Assembly (NCBI GenBank): GCA_903902345.1
Contig: CAIUUR010000012.1
Coordinates: forward strand, 1 to 33,703
From: an uncultured Geobacteraceae bacterium
GTDB taxonomy: Bacteria; Desulfobacterota; Desulfuromonadia; Geobacterales; CAIOGM01
Reading direction: 5' to 3'
DNA length: 33,703 nt
The position numbers were made by a program, and so were the translations under genes. This document shows positions 1 to 9,400 of the stretch, in pieces. Within the stretch, counting starts at the first letter, position 1. Each line of letters opens with the position of its first letter. The notes below the pieces were generated by a model, which did not search any database, had not been told where the DNA came from, and saw nothing but the letters and a program-made list of their open reading frames with translations.

Positions 1-896
1 AGTTTGGGATGGATGATATCAAGAACCACCGTACCCTCATTCTGGCGCAGAGACCAGGTTGCCGCCCGCTTAAGCTTCACCAGCAGTTTCGTTTCCGGTA
101 CCCCCTTCACCGACAGTTCAGTGGGGATTATCGATCGGACCGCGCTGGGAAAAGCGCCGCTCTCCAAGGTGCGTCGCAGTGAACGCGGCAGAGAGCAATT
201 CTTGATATGGAATGAAACCCCTTCCGAACTCTTGAGCGGTTGCGTCGCGACACAGGCTCCACCGACTCTCAGCGTGAGCCGGGACCCCGTATCGACAATC
301 CCGAAATCGAGAGACTCGACCTTTGACAGGGAGTTGTCAGGCTCCGTCAAAGTTGCAACCGGAACCGCCGCCTTCCGATTTTCATCCCGGGTATCCGGTT
401 GCAGTTGCAATCCCCGGTCGGTCCTGACAACCTTTACCCGTACCCCCTCCCCTCCTCCTTCAAAAATGATGCGACACCTCCCCTCCAATTGAACCAGGCG
501 GGCGTCGACCATGCCGAAGGCGTTGAGGGAAACCTTGTCTCTGCCGACTCCCAGCCGCACTCCCGGCAAATCGACCACGTATCGGTCCGGTTTTGCCATG
601 GAGTAGGCAGTGTACTCCGCCACCGAGCCATTAACGATGAGGTCGATCCCCTCCGTTGTTACTGCCAGCGCCACAAGTGTCGATCCCGTCGAGGCGGAAG
701 AAACCGGCTTCACAAGGGGGGCGCCAAGTATCTCATCTGCCGCCGGACTCACCATCCCCACCGTCAGCTCCCTTCGAGGTGAAAGGGGAGAGAGCTCTTG
801 ACTCGAAGCAGGCGGGGGGCGCAGGATGAGTGGCATAAGTAAGAGTATCAAGCTTGCGACGCAGACCTTGCCGACATTTCTGTCCCGTTTTTGCAT
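1..896 (-). CDS. pilQ: Type IV pilus secretin PilQ, N-terminal part (cut by window edge)
   Basis: PilQ forms the outer-membrane secretin ring through which the type IV pilus passes. Only the first 298 residues lie in the window, and the frame is open to base 1. The protein begins with a basic stretch (MQKRDRNVGK), a hydrophobic segment to about residue 26 and a likely signal-peptide cleavage near PASSQ. Residues about 55-150 and 180-298 read as two beta-rich AMIN-type repeats (for example YVVDLPGVRL in the first, and TVVLDIIHPKL closing the second), as expected for the peptidoglycan-binding N-terminus of PilQ. The C-terminal secretin domain is outside the window. The start ATG at 896 has GGAGAG just upstream. 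The gene follows pilP with a 10-base gap and ends the pilM-Q series, which supports the call as much as the domains do. Confidence 0.88.
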   Translation of the reverse strand, partial: MQKRDRNVGKVCVASLILLLMPLILRPPPASSQELSPLSPRRELTVGMVSPAADEILGAPLVKPVSSASTGSTLVALAVTTEGIDLIVNGSVAEYTAYSMAKPDRYVVDLPGVRLGVGRDKVSLNAFGMVDARLVQLEGRCRIIFEGGGEGVRVKVVRTDRGLQLQPDTRDENRKAAVPVATLTEPDNSLSKVESLDFGIVDTGSRLTLRVGGACVATQPLKSSEGVSFHIKNCSLPRSLRRTLESGAFPSAVRSIIPTELSVKGVPETKLLVKLKRAATWSLRQNEGTVVLDIIHPK

Positions 897-906
897 AATA
901 CTCTCC

Positions 907-1437
907 TTACTCTTTCCTGGGAAGGGTTAGTTTTACGACCCTTTTCCTTATCCTGCCGCTCTCTTCACGATACTGTTCGGCAACCTCAATGGAGCGTTCC
1001 CTGATTTTTACGACGACACCATTGCCGGGGCCGATCATCGCACCCTCCTTGATAACATAGGACTTGCCGACAGGGTCCTGCACCATGGCCTGGTTCATCG
1101 GCAGGCCGGCGATAATACCGAGCACCTTGAACTGGTTCACTTCATATTTCTGGATGGGGAGCTGATGCTCCGAGGCCGACGGCAAGGGGAGCTTCGCCTT
1201 GCCGGCGACGAGATACGACCGGAACGGATCTTTCCTGTCGGTAAAATCCGTCCGCTCCCGTGGCGGAGCCGCCGTTGTCGAACTGATCTTCCTCTGGACA
1301 AATGATCCGGTCCCAACTGGCGACTTGACCACCCGGGGTGGTGCGTTACCTTCCTTTGCACTGCACCCGAAATGTGTCATCACCAGGAGAACCAGAGATA
1401 CGACCGCACTGAATCGGTTATTTGTTTTTAGGTTCAT
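907..1437 (-). CDS. pilP: Type IV pilus assembly lipoprotein PilP
   Basis: This 176-residue protein fits PilP, the inner-membrane lipoprotein that links the PilN/PilO complex to the PilQ secretin. The N-terminus has a short basic region, a hydrophobic segment and a lipobox-like MTHFGC, so Cys25 is the likely lipidated residue. After a low-complexity linker, residues about 75-175 form the compact beta domain, with a KDPFRSYL motif at its entry and a phrase ending NQAMVQDP followed by a glycine-rich turn (GPGNGVVV). Family members are usually about 170-180 residues, so the length is normal. Its start overlaps the end of pilO by 20 bases, consistent with coupled translation. Order between pilO and pilQ confirms the assignment. 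Confidence 0.92.
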   Translation of the reverse strand: MNLKTNNRFSAVVSLVLLVMTHFGCSAKEGNAPPRVVKSPVGTGSFVQRKISSTTAAPPRERTDFTDRKDPFRSYLVAGKAKLPLPSASEHQLPIQKYEVNQFKVLGIIAGLPMNQAMVQDPVGKSYVIKEGAMIGPGNGVVVKIRERSIEVAEQYREESGRIRKRVVKLTLPRKE

Positions 1438-2017
1438 TTGGAATCTCTTTTTTCTCCAGGAAGCGGAATGTCGTGGCCAGACAATTCACCCGGACAAGGT
1501 TGCGGCCCCCGGCTTCCCGAATGTCGGCAAAAGAGACATTGCCGATGTTGACGATACGAGGGAGATTACCCACGGAGTTGAAAAATTCAGCGACTTCATG
1601 ATAGGTGCCGGCAACGGAGATATCCACCGGCACCGAAGCATAAAAATCCTTCGGATCTTCGGACTTTGGCCTGAAGATCAGGAAATCGAGACCAGCCGCC
1701 TTGCCGGCGGAGGTAATACCGGTGAGCAGAGTCGGAATCTCCTTCTGATTGGGTAGTTCAGTAAGAGCATGGCGCAGATCCAGGTTCAACAGGTCGAACT
1801 GGTGCTTCAACTGGGGAAGGTTGTCGGCAATTCTCTGTTTCTCAGCCACTTCACCCCGCAGAGCGGTCAACCGACGGCTAAGCTGGACATACTCATCCTT
1901 CCTGGGGGCAAAGAAACTGAAGTAGAAGAGCAGACCTTCCAGAATGACTATAAGGACGATGATCAGCAGCTTCTGCTTTATCGGCAACCTGATGAGCGTT
2001 TCCATTCGTGAATCCAT
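1418..2017 (-). CDS. pilO: Type IV pilus inner-membrane alignment protein PilO
   Basis: PilO pairs with PilN in the inner membrane and helps align the pilus motor with the secretin. The 199-residue protein has a short cytoplasmic tail, one membrane segment at about residues 17-36 (LLIIVLIVILEGLLFYF), a coiled-coil stretch rich in Leu/Arg/Glu at about 40-90, and a periplasmic ferredoxin-like domain containing FYASVPVDISVAGTYHEV, which is typical of PilO. The start at 2017 has GGGAG four bases upstream; an in-frame ATG four codons later is also possible. It lies 15 bases after pilN and overlaps pilP. Confidence 0.92.
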   Translation of the reverse strand: MDSRMETLIRLPIKQKLLIIVLIVILEGLLFYFSFFAPRKDEYVQLSRRLTALRGEVAEKQRIADNLPQLKHQFDLLNLDLRHALTELPNQKEIPTLLTGITSAGKAAGLDFLIFRPKSEDPKDFYASVPVDISVAGTYHEVAEFFNSVGNLPRIVNIGNVSFADIREAGGRNLVRVNCLATTFRFLEKKEIPNEPKNK

Positions 2018-2032
2018 GATTCTCCCGGTTCC

Positions 2033-2611
2033 TTATGTGGACGGCAGCTGAGGTTTGGGCGATTCCTTGCGAGGTGCGCCAAGCTTGCAGGTGAGATCAA
2101 AACGTTTTGCCTTTACTCCGGAGATATCCAGCTGCTCGGAGAGCAGAAGCTCAACCTGATTGAATTGGCCCGAACGCTCAAGGTTTTTCATGAAATCGGC
2201 AATGAGTTCTTCAGTATAGGCGATACCCGCGATACTAAGCCCCTCACCACTTTCCGTGTATTTGGTCAGCCAGACCTTGTCGGGAGTCGAGTCACTCAAC
2301 GCCGCCAGTCTTTTTGCCGGACCATACCTCTCCGCCCGCAACTGTTTGAGGACATTCAACTTTTTTTGGACTTCCCCCTGAAGTTTCTTGATGTTTTCGA
2401 TCTGTCCGATCTTTGTCTTCAATTGGTTAAGCTCTCCTTCGGCCAGGGTAATCGCATGCTGGGTGGTATGTATCTTTTGTAGCAGATACCACTGGATACC
2501 ACCCATGATGGCAACCGTAACCGATAGAAACAGCAGGGCATGAATGACCTGTTGCCGGGCAGTTTCCTTATGCCGGGCTTCACGGACGAGGAGTAGATTG
2601 ATCTTGATCAT
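2033..2611 (-). CDS. pilN: Type IV pilus inner-membrane protein PilN
   Basis: PilN binds cytoplasmic PilM through its conserved N-terminus and dimerises with PilO in the periplasm. The protein opens with MIKINLLLVRE, a close match to the PilM-binding INLLP motif, although the usual proline is leucine here. A membrane segment follows at about residues 25-45, then a long heptad-like coiled coil (about 50-95) and a small alpha/beta periplasmic domain. The length of 192 residues is normal. Its ATG overlaps the pilM stop by four bases (ATGA), a sign of translational coupling and of fixed PilM:PilN stoichiometry. Confidence 0.93.
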   Translation of the reverse strand: MIKINLLLVREARHKETARQQVIHALLFLSVTVAIMGGIQWYLLQKIHTTQHAITLAEGELNQLKTKIGQIENIKKLQGEVQKKLNVLKQLRAERYGPAKRLAALSDSTPDKVWLTKYTESGEGLSIAGIAYTEELIADFMKNLERSGQFNQVELLLSEQLDISGVKAKRFDLTCKLGAPRKESPKPQLPST

Positions 2612-3660
2612 TTGTCCCCGTACCTCCTCATGGCCAAACCCATTGCCACGGTGACATGAGGGGCTATCTCCTGAAGATAAGCCGGTGTGAACCGCTTTTC
2701 CCGGCAGATGATTTTTCTGAAGGGGTCTATGATCTCCACGGGGATGTCCAATCGGTCCCGGATCGCATCCAGGAGCAGCGGAGTACTGCTACAGCCGCCA
2801 CTGATATACAGTTTCGTGGCCTTCTCCTCAGTGGCATTCACCCCGTAAAAATCCATGGAGCGATAGAGTTCCATGGCCAGGGTATCATTGCACTGCTCTA
2901 TCCCCATCCGCAGAAACTCATCGTCGAGAAGCCCCTCGGACAGCTTTAGTTTTTCTGCTTCGTCCCGGGTGACGGAGTGCTTCTTCTGTATTTCCCGAGT
3001 ATACAGTCCTCCACCCAGTTGAATGTCTCGGGTAAAAAGGGAACTTCCGTTTTTGATGATGTTGAAATTCATGGTTGCATCGCCGATATTGGCCAAGGCA
3101 ATTACTTCATCCGCCGATGGTTCGTAATTCAGCTCGAAGGCGTTCTGAAGCGCAAAGGCGTCCACATCAAGAACGGTTAAGCTCACCCCCGCATCTTTGA
3201 AAAGAGAAACATATTCTTTTATGAGTTCTTTTTTGCTTGCCACCAGGATAACTTTCATCTTTTTCGGGTCGATCTCGTCGGGGCCGAGAATATGGAAATC
3301 GATGTTGACGTCGTTGATATCGAAGGGTATGTACTGCTCAGCCTCCCAGTTGATCTGTTCTTCAAGCTCATCGGCGGTCAGGTAAGGAAAGCGAATATTG
3401 CGAATGATCACCGAGTTACCCGAAATTGAGCAGGCGGCCTGGTTGACCCGTATGTTCAGGCTTTTGGTCAGAGTGCGAAGTGCTTCCACTATGGCTGAGG
3501 TATCCATCAAGGTGTTGTCCACGATGGCCTCAACGGGAAGCGGCGCCATACCGATGTTAACCAGTTCATAGCCGATTCTTGTTTCCTTGAGTTGCACCAG
3601 CTTCATCGAACTCGAACCGATGTCGATCCCTACCAGATCCTTCTTCTTGAACAATGTCAT
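2608..3660 (-). CDS. pilM: Type IV pilus assembly ATPase-fold protein PilM
   Basis: PilM is a cytoplasmic actin-like protein that binds the PilN tail. The phosphate-binding loop GIDIGSSSMKLVQL is near residue 10. Other family features include IRFPYLTADELEEQINWEAEQY (residues about 95-115, shown here only as a landmark), an IANIGDAT-like second phosphate motif near the middle and an adenosine-type ISGGCSSTP motif about 290. I chose the ATG at 3660, giving 350 residues, because AAGGGG sits nine bases upstream and homologues start just before the KKK-DLVGID stretch. An upstream in-frame ATG at 3714 would add 18 residues that do not look like the family. The 97-base gap to pilX contains an AT-rich stretch but no convincing terminator. 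Confidence 0.93.
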   Translation of the reverse strand: MTLFKKKDLVGIDIGSSSMKLVQLKETRIGYELVNIGMAPLPVEAIVDNTLMDTSAIVEALRTLTKSLNIRVNQAACSISGNSVIIRNIRFPYLTADELEEQINWEAEQYIPFDINDVNIDFHILGPDEIDPKKMKVILVASKKELIKEYVSLFKDAGVSLTVLDVDAFALQNAFELNYEPSADEVIALANIGDATMNFNIIKNGSSLFTRDIQLGGGLYTREIQKKHSVTRDEAEKLKLSEGLLDDEFLRMGIEQCNDTLAMELYRSMDFYGVNATEEKATKLYISGGCSSTPLLLDAIRDRLDIPVEIIDPFRKIICREKRFTPAYLQEIAPHVTVAMGLAMRRYGDK

Positions 3661-3757
3661 GGCACAAAACCCCTTCATCTCCTGACGGTACTCGACAGAC
3701 GCTACAGCGTGCATGAATGCTAATATTCTTTTTTCTTATACACTACCTGAATAAAAA

Positions 3758-4378
3758 TTAATAGGAATATAATACGGACAAGTCGGCTTTTTCCTGGGGA
3801 TTGCTGCCCTGGGCGCCTTCGACTTCGATGGTGATCAGAGAGGGGAGGTGTTTTGGTGAAATTCCCGGTGGAGAACCGGCCACCGCCATGCCGGGGTCCA
3901 GCTCCACCCCGCTGGGATCGGAGTTTCCTGGTACGGTGTCGATTATCTTGACCTTCATGTTGAACGCAGAAGCTGCATTCATCCCCTTTAAGGAGAATAT
4001 GAAGTCGGGGGCTAGCGACGCAATGGGAACCGTTGCGTCTGATGCGCAAGCTGTCCACTTGTCACTGGTGAGGTTGAGTTTCTGGCGAAGACAGACGTTT
4101 GACGCCGCCACCGAAAATATGTTGAGGGGGGCGAATGATCCGGCAAGCATGCTACTGGAATATCCCTGAAAGATCTTCGGGATAATGTCCATGGTTGTTA
4201 TCTCGACCCCACCGTACGCAGCGGACAGGGAACTGCGGTATCTTTTCTGGCTGGCAGTCATCCTGGTTTCCGAAATGACGAACGAGAGGAGCGCCATGCT
4301 GATTGCCAGGGAGATCAGGGTCAGCACCAGCGCGGTAACCAGCGCGACCCCCTCTGCCTTTTTCAGGTTCTTTATCAT
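3758..4378 (-). CDS. pilX: PilX-like minor pilin (PilX N-terminal domain)
   Basis: This 206-residue protein has the layout of PilX-type minor pilins: a short basic leader ending KKAEG, then a hydrophobic helix beginning VALVTALVLTLISLAISM, followed by a longer soluble domain. Gly at -1 supports processing by prepilin peptidase, but +1 is Val rather than Phe and +5 is Thr rather than the usual Glu. Loss of Glu5 is a known trait of the GspK pseudopilin at the fibre tip, so a capping role is plausible. The soluble part has few recognisable motifs, and the name rests on the N-terminus plus position between pilW and pilM. The start has AAGGG seven bases upstream. Confidence 0.8.
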   Translation of the reverse strand: MIKNLKKAEGVALVTALVLTLISLAISMALLSFVISETRMTASQKRYRSSLSAAYGGVEITTMDIIPKIFQGYSSSMLAGSFAPLNIFSVAASNVCLRQKLNLTSDKWTACASDATVPIASLAPDFIFSLKGMNAASAFNMKVKIIDTVPGNSDPSGVELDPGMAVAGSPPGISPKHLPSLITIEVEGAQGSNPQEKADLSVLYSY

Positions 4379-4394
4379 GCCGTTACCCTTTATC

Positions 4395-5621
4395 TCAATT
4401 CAGATTTCCCGGTTTGGCGACAATCGTGTAAACCTTCCAGCGATAATGATTCCAATCAGCACCGATTTTACCCTTCAGATCAAATTTCTCCGTTCCGTAA
4501 AATATACCGTTCAGCTCCTCACCAACCGGTACAGTATCCGACGGAAAGTTGAAGAACCGATCTTTTTTCCCCTCCTGGGCCAGGATATAGAGCCGAACTT
4601 CCTTTACCTCCGCGCGTATGAGGCTGGCGGTATCCTCCGTTACCGGCCCGAGAACAGCTAAATCGGCGTTATCATGCAGGTCGACAAGACCATCTCCATT
4701 CGTGTCCAGAGAATAGACCAGCTGCATATCCGCGACACAATCAAGAATCGGCTGTCTGTTCAGTCTCCCCCCTTTCTGGTTAACGGTTGCCCTATAGAGA
4801 GTTCCTGTGTTCGTGGCGCAGATGACATTCGCCCTGTCCGGTATATCTATGAAATAGTCCGCCCGGTTGAAGGGCATGGTAAGATCGAAGGGTGTGTCCG
4901 GCTTGTCATCAACACCGTACATGAGAAAGGTTTCGGTGGCGCTTTGCGGACGAAACCCCTGGGGAACAGTCAGAGTTCCGCCATTAACGGCTGCTATGGT
5001 GAAAAATGCCCCGCCGCTTAGTACTAACTCCTTCCGGATGCTGTTATCGCTGGATACGCTCGTCCTGACGACGATGACCCGATCCCCATTTGCCAGGTTG
5101 AGTTCGCTGTTGCTCGGATTGCCATTCCATAGAGTTCCCTTACTGTAAGCGGATGAAGCCGAGTATTTGAGAAATGTCTGATAACTCCATTTTTTTGCCG
5201 TTGAATTCATCCCGACGACGGTGGCTTTTACGGTAAAATAATCGGAACCGTTCAGACCTCGGCTCGCAGAACCATTTATACCGAAAAGAGCACGGGGGGG
5301 GCGTCCCGCAGGACCGTCGTTGAGAGGAGTGATATCTTCGAAGGTGGAAACATTCGGTGTCGTACATTCGGTGTATTTTATTCCGGACTGGTACGACCAG
5401 GGTAGTCCGAAGCCGGCCTGCTGCAGATCGGAACGGATCAGTTCCAGCCCAACTATGCCTTCAATCTGGGTCTCCACGGATTTCGCCTGCTGGCCCGACT
5501 TGGTCATGATGACGGTAAAGGCATTGGCTGTAACCATCATGACTACCAGAAAGATCCCCATCACCACAATCAGCTCCGTCAGTGAAAACCCCTTCGTCTT
5601 TTTCAGAAATTCGGGATGCAT
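4395..5621 (-). CDS. pilW: PilW-like minor pilin with prepilin leader
   Basis: The protein has a class III signal: an 11-residue leader MHPEFLKKTKG, then FSLTELIVVMGIFLVVMM, with Gly-1, Phe1 and Glu5 all present. The large soluble domain and the N-terminal stretch RSDLQQAGFGLP are characteristic of PilW. Near residues 306-317 is an acidic loop DTNGDGLVDLHD that matches a calcium-binding DxNxDGxxD pattern. I prefer the ATG at 5621 (408 residues), since AGGG is eight bases upstream and the leader then has a normal length; a GTG three codons earlier is also open. It follows pilV by 10 bases. It probably joins FimT, PilV and PilX in the minor-pilin tip complex with PilY1. Confidence 0.87.
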   Translation of the reverse strand: MHPEFLKKTKGFSLTELIVVMGIFLVVMMVTANAFTVIMTKSGQQAKSVETQIEGIVGLELIRSDLQQAGFGLPWSYQSGIKYTECTTPNVSTFEDITPLNDGPAGRPPRALFGINGSASRGLNGSDYFTVKATVVGMNSTAKKWSYQTFLKYSASSAYSKGTLWNGNPSNSELNLANGDRVIVVRTSVSSDNSIRKELVLSGGAFFTIAAVNGGTLTVPQGFRPQSATETFLMYGVDDKPDTPFDLTMPFNRADYFIDIPDRANVICATNTGTLYRATVNQKGGRLNRQPILDCVADMQLVYSLDTNGDGLVDLHDNADLAVLGPVTEDTASLIRAEVKEVRLYILAQEGKKDRFFNFPSDTVPVGEELNGIFYGTEKFDLKGKIGADWNHYRWKVYTIVAKPGNLN

Positions 5622-5631
5622 AAGCCTCACC

Positions 5632-6012
5632 CTACTTCTGCAACGTAATCAGCGATTTGACCATATGCTGTGACGATATGTTTTTGTACTTCCATGCAAC
5701 TATCACTTCCAATTCCCGAGAGACATCGGAAGCCGCCCTGCTGGTCCTCCGGACATCAAAATACCTGTTGATACCTCTAATCGGAACGGCGCTTCGCGTA
5801 ACGTCGGTAATTGAGATGGAAGTCTGATTTCGGAACCAGTTCATCTGACGTTCCCCCAGAGCAACAGCCTGCTCACGGAGTTGACTCCTGAGGTTATGTT
5901 CCACCGCCACATCTATGGCCTGCAGCAACCCCAGTAGCCCCACCATCATGACAACCATGGCCACCATGACTTCGATGAGAGTGAATCCTCCCTTACCTGA
6001 TATCGATATCAT
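5632..6012 (-). CDS. pilV: PilV-like minor pilin
   Basis: A short type IV prepilin of 126 residues. The leader MISISGKGG is followed by FTLIEVMVAMVVMMVGLLGL, with Gly-1, Phe1 and Glu5 intact. The early soluble segment (LRSQLREQAVALGERQMNWFR) resembles the PilV family, where A-x-x-L-A-x-x-x-M patterns follow the helix. The ATG at 6012 is preferred because it gives a standard leader and has AAGGAG upstream; a TTG at 6021 would add three residues. The gene overlaps the fimT 3' end by 20 bases. The V/W assignment between neighbouring minor pilins is based on length and order. Confidence 0.85.
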   Translation of the reverse strand: MISISGKGGFTLIEVMVAMVVMMVGLLGLLQAIDVAVEHNLRSQLREQAVALGERQMNWFRNQTSISITDVTRSAVPIRGINRYFDVRRTSRAASDVSRELEVIVAWKYKNISSQHMVKSLITLQK

Positions 6013-6487
6013 CCTTGACAATCTCCTTTTTGCATACGCTGCCGCTCTTCAGCTTCCCCATGTTGATCCGGGTCATAGAGACGATGATACTGTCCAGTGC
6101 TGCAGGATTATCCGATGGTTCCGTACAGATACTGCCAAGGTTCGAGGTGAGACCATGGGTATCGAAACGTATGGTGGTTACCATTGCATTTGGAGCGATT
6201 ACCCAGTTGAGCCTCTTGGACGAAATCAACCCGACAGGTTTGTTATCTTTATCCAGTGATGAATAACTGTTGAAGAGCGTGGGGGTCAACGTCGCGGCGC
6301 GTACCTTTTTTTTGTACAGTGCACTGAGTCTAAGATCCATGAGCTCAGCATACAGCGCCCGAGTCTGACCTTCGATGGCATACTTACGGGAAATCCGATC
6401 GAAATTGAGTGTCCCCATGGCAACAAGAGAGCTCATGATCGCCATGACGGCAATCAGTTCCACAAGTGACAGTCCGTTATGTTTCAT
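5993..6487 (-). CDS. FimT/FimU (GspH-type) minor pilin
   Basis: The 164-residue protein starts MKHNG followed by LSLVELIAVMAIMSSLVAMG. Gly-1 and Glu5 are present, while +1 is Leu rather than Phe. The soluble region begins with a helical stretch around QTRALYAELMDLRLSAL, typical of GspH/FimT pseudopilins, where this segment leads into a beta domain. One cysteine pair in the C-terminal part (CTEP and VCKKE) could form a disulfide. The start ATG has AGGA eight bases upstream and lies one base after the pilY1 stop. In related clusters this position holds fimU/fimT, so it is the first minor pilin after PilY1. FimT and FimU cannot be told apart from sequence alone. Confidence 0.83.
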   Translation of the reverse strand: MKHNGLSLVELIAVMAIMSSLVAMGTLNFDRISRKYAIEGQTRALYAELMDLRLSALYKKKVRAATLTPTLFNSYSSLDKDNKPVGLISSKRLNWVIAPNAMVTTIRFDTHGLTSNLGSICTEPSDNPAALDSIIVSMTRINMGKLKSGSVCKKEIVKDDIDIR

Positions 6488-6488
6488 C

Positions 6489-9400
6489 TCATTTTTCCTG
6501 GGTATGAAGTATCTTCTTCACCGGCCGGTTCTGGCTCCGATTGACAATGATGGGAGGATCGGCCGGCGGCTTTCCGGACATATGGTTAACGCTGCGCCGA
6601 TCTAGTTTCTCCGTAAATAGGGGGTTTTCATTATCGGTAAAGTTCTGTTCGGCAAAGGTTCCCGTTGACATCTGGACGATCCCCTTGCCAAAAAGAGCGG
6701 ATGCCGAAGGTTTAGAGCCGGAATCGAAGTTGATCGCCCAGAGATAGGAACTGCCGCCGAAACTGCAGATATCGGCAGTGGGGGCAAACGAGGTATAAAA
6801 GACGACCCCCGTTGTGGATGCAACCGGATTCGTCACGATCCGCTCCGCGCAGTAATTCGGGCAATCATCAGTCAAGGTGCAGGTTGTACCCGTTATGCTG
6901 CATTTGTTACTACTGCAGATATTGTTCGTTCGCTCCTCAAGATTTATCTTCCACCCCTTGTCGACGGCGTGCAGTGCTGTTGTCTGGTCCGCAATTCCTG
7001 TATCCGCAATGGTCGCGCTGCAACTGCTGTCAATTGCGTTGGAGGCAGTATAGCAGGGCTCCTTGACGGCAAAAATGGATCGCCGGGAATCGCAATCGTC
7101 CAGGTCAGCGGTCCTGTCGCTATTGAAATAGAACCGTCCCGTACCCCAGTAGAGCCATAGGTTCTGCTTCTTCCGATCCTGGAGTCGAGATATCGCCACG
7201 GTGACCGGACCGATACCGTCCACTACCGGACTCCACGTCCACTCTTTGGGTTCACTGTTCTCCCTGGTCAGGAGCCGGATTACTCCCCCATCGTTCCATT
7301 TGCCATTCTTCTCCTTGACATACCCCAGATAGAGAGCGTCATCCTGGTAGAAACCGGTTGACGCCTTATTCCACCGGTCCGTATCGATGGCCGCTCCCTG
7401 AAGTGACCCGCCAAAGGCGTTTGGAATTTTCGTGTCCATGACCCGCGCAAGTTTGCCGCTTGCCAGATCGACAATGAATAATTTCAGGCTCTTGTCCGAT
7501 TTACCCATGAACTGGTGCGTCACGGTATCGATTGGTCCGGTGGGACCCGAGGCGAATACGGCAAACCAGCGTCCATTCAGATCCTTCCCCCCGCAGTTGG
7601 GTCTGTTTACGCTCGTACAATCGGCATTTGGCTGACTAACCCTGACAATCGCCGGTCCGCTGGTGGCGAATCCCAGATCCGGATGGCTAAATTCCCAGAG
7701 AAGAGTAGGATTCTCCGGGTTGGTAACATCAAGCGCAAAATAGGATGAATATCCGAGGTCGGTAATTTCGTCGCTGGGGACACTTTTCGGTTGCGGGTCA
7801 CCGCGAGGCGCCGTAACACAGTTCACGTTCGTGCAATCCAGCTCCTTAGGTCGAGTAGCCCCCCCCAGCCCCATTCCCCCGATGATGATCGAGCGCCATG
7901 GATTCCTGGCGGCGTCCAAGTTGTTGTTCTTGTCCACAACGACGGGGTATTTAGGACAATCCCAGTAGGAACCGTCGCTGCCGCAGCCTTTGACCGCGCC
8001 GATACTGGCGTCAAATACGGTGGGGGTAGTATCCACATAATAGAGGTGGCTGTAGTTGGGATCGGCCAGATACTTTAGATAGGGAAGTGCATGTTTCGGG
8101 ATAAAGGCCCACTTTTCCTTCCCCATATCAGTCCCGCTGAGTTTCCCTCTCTGGTCCCCCACGGCAGCCACCGTCAGCTTCCCCAGATTAAAAGCATGAA
8201 GCATTCCGTCGTTGGCTCCAACGTACACCATCCCCCGGTTGGTGTATTCACGAGACGAGACGAAAGATTCATAGGAAATATCGTTGTAACCCAATGGCGG
8301 AGGCAGGTTGTATTTATTAGAGGGGAAAGTCGACATGATTCGAGGAGTAGATGAAACGATATCACCCAACTTCCATACTCCGCTGGTCCCTGCGATGGTC
8401 ACCGTCCGCGACCGTTGCGAACTGTCAAGATCGGTTCCCAGCAGATACGTGATAATTTTATTAGAGGCAGTGATGTCATCGGCAGTTGGTCTTTCAGCCG
8501 AAGCCAGATCCAGATAACTGGTCAAAGCGCCGCCGGCGTCAGTCGGGTCCAGGAGGGTCAATGATGTATTGTCGATCTGGGTATACACTTTCCGGTCGGA
8601 GCCATTACGACTCCAGAGGAGTTTGCCCGCTTTCCAGATACTCTTGAGCGCATCGGTTGTCACCGTGCCGCCGTTGCTAAGATTCACCATGGTCTGATTG
8701 GTGTTGGTATCGAAGAAGAAGTCGGCAATCTTGTCCCTTTTGAGGTTAAGGGTATGGTCCGCGGCGCCGGAACTGTCGGTGTAGTCCGAGTCTTCGCGGA
8801 TGGAACTGGACGAGATGAAAGGGTCCAGGTAATACCAAAGGTTATGCAATTCACCGCTCCAGTTTACCGATGTATCATTGTCGAAGAGTTTTTTAGGGTA
8901 GAAAAGCGCCTGGAGGATAAGGGCGCTGGTTCCCTCACTGTTTGATAGAATAGAGGCCGCACTCCCCGAGGCCGAACCGATGGCGACCTGGGCGAAGGCT
9001 TTGTTCAGTTCTGCTCTGAGCTCATCCGGTGAAGCCGCTGAAAAGAGAGTGGTCCCGCCGTTGGCGGCCGTATTCGCCATGAGGCTCATGGGATCGCAGA
9101 GTCCCGGCTGATTGCTGATTTGGGGACCGGAGTAGACTACATAGGTGGAAATCCTCTCACTGGCGTTTTGCGGCATGGTGCTGCTGGGCGGCGCGGTAGT
9201 GGTCAAGGTTTTTATGTTTCTATTTTTGGCAACCCATGCAAGATCACTGACGCTCCTGCTTCCCGCATATGGCGGACAACTGTTAACGGTGTCGAATCCA
9301 TGGACATTGCCGGAGTTATAGCCGGCGGAACCAGGAGAGTACGTCGTGCCACCGACCGTGTAAGGGATTTTAGCTGAATAGAGCGTCGCCAATGCCTCCG

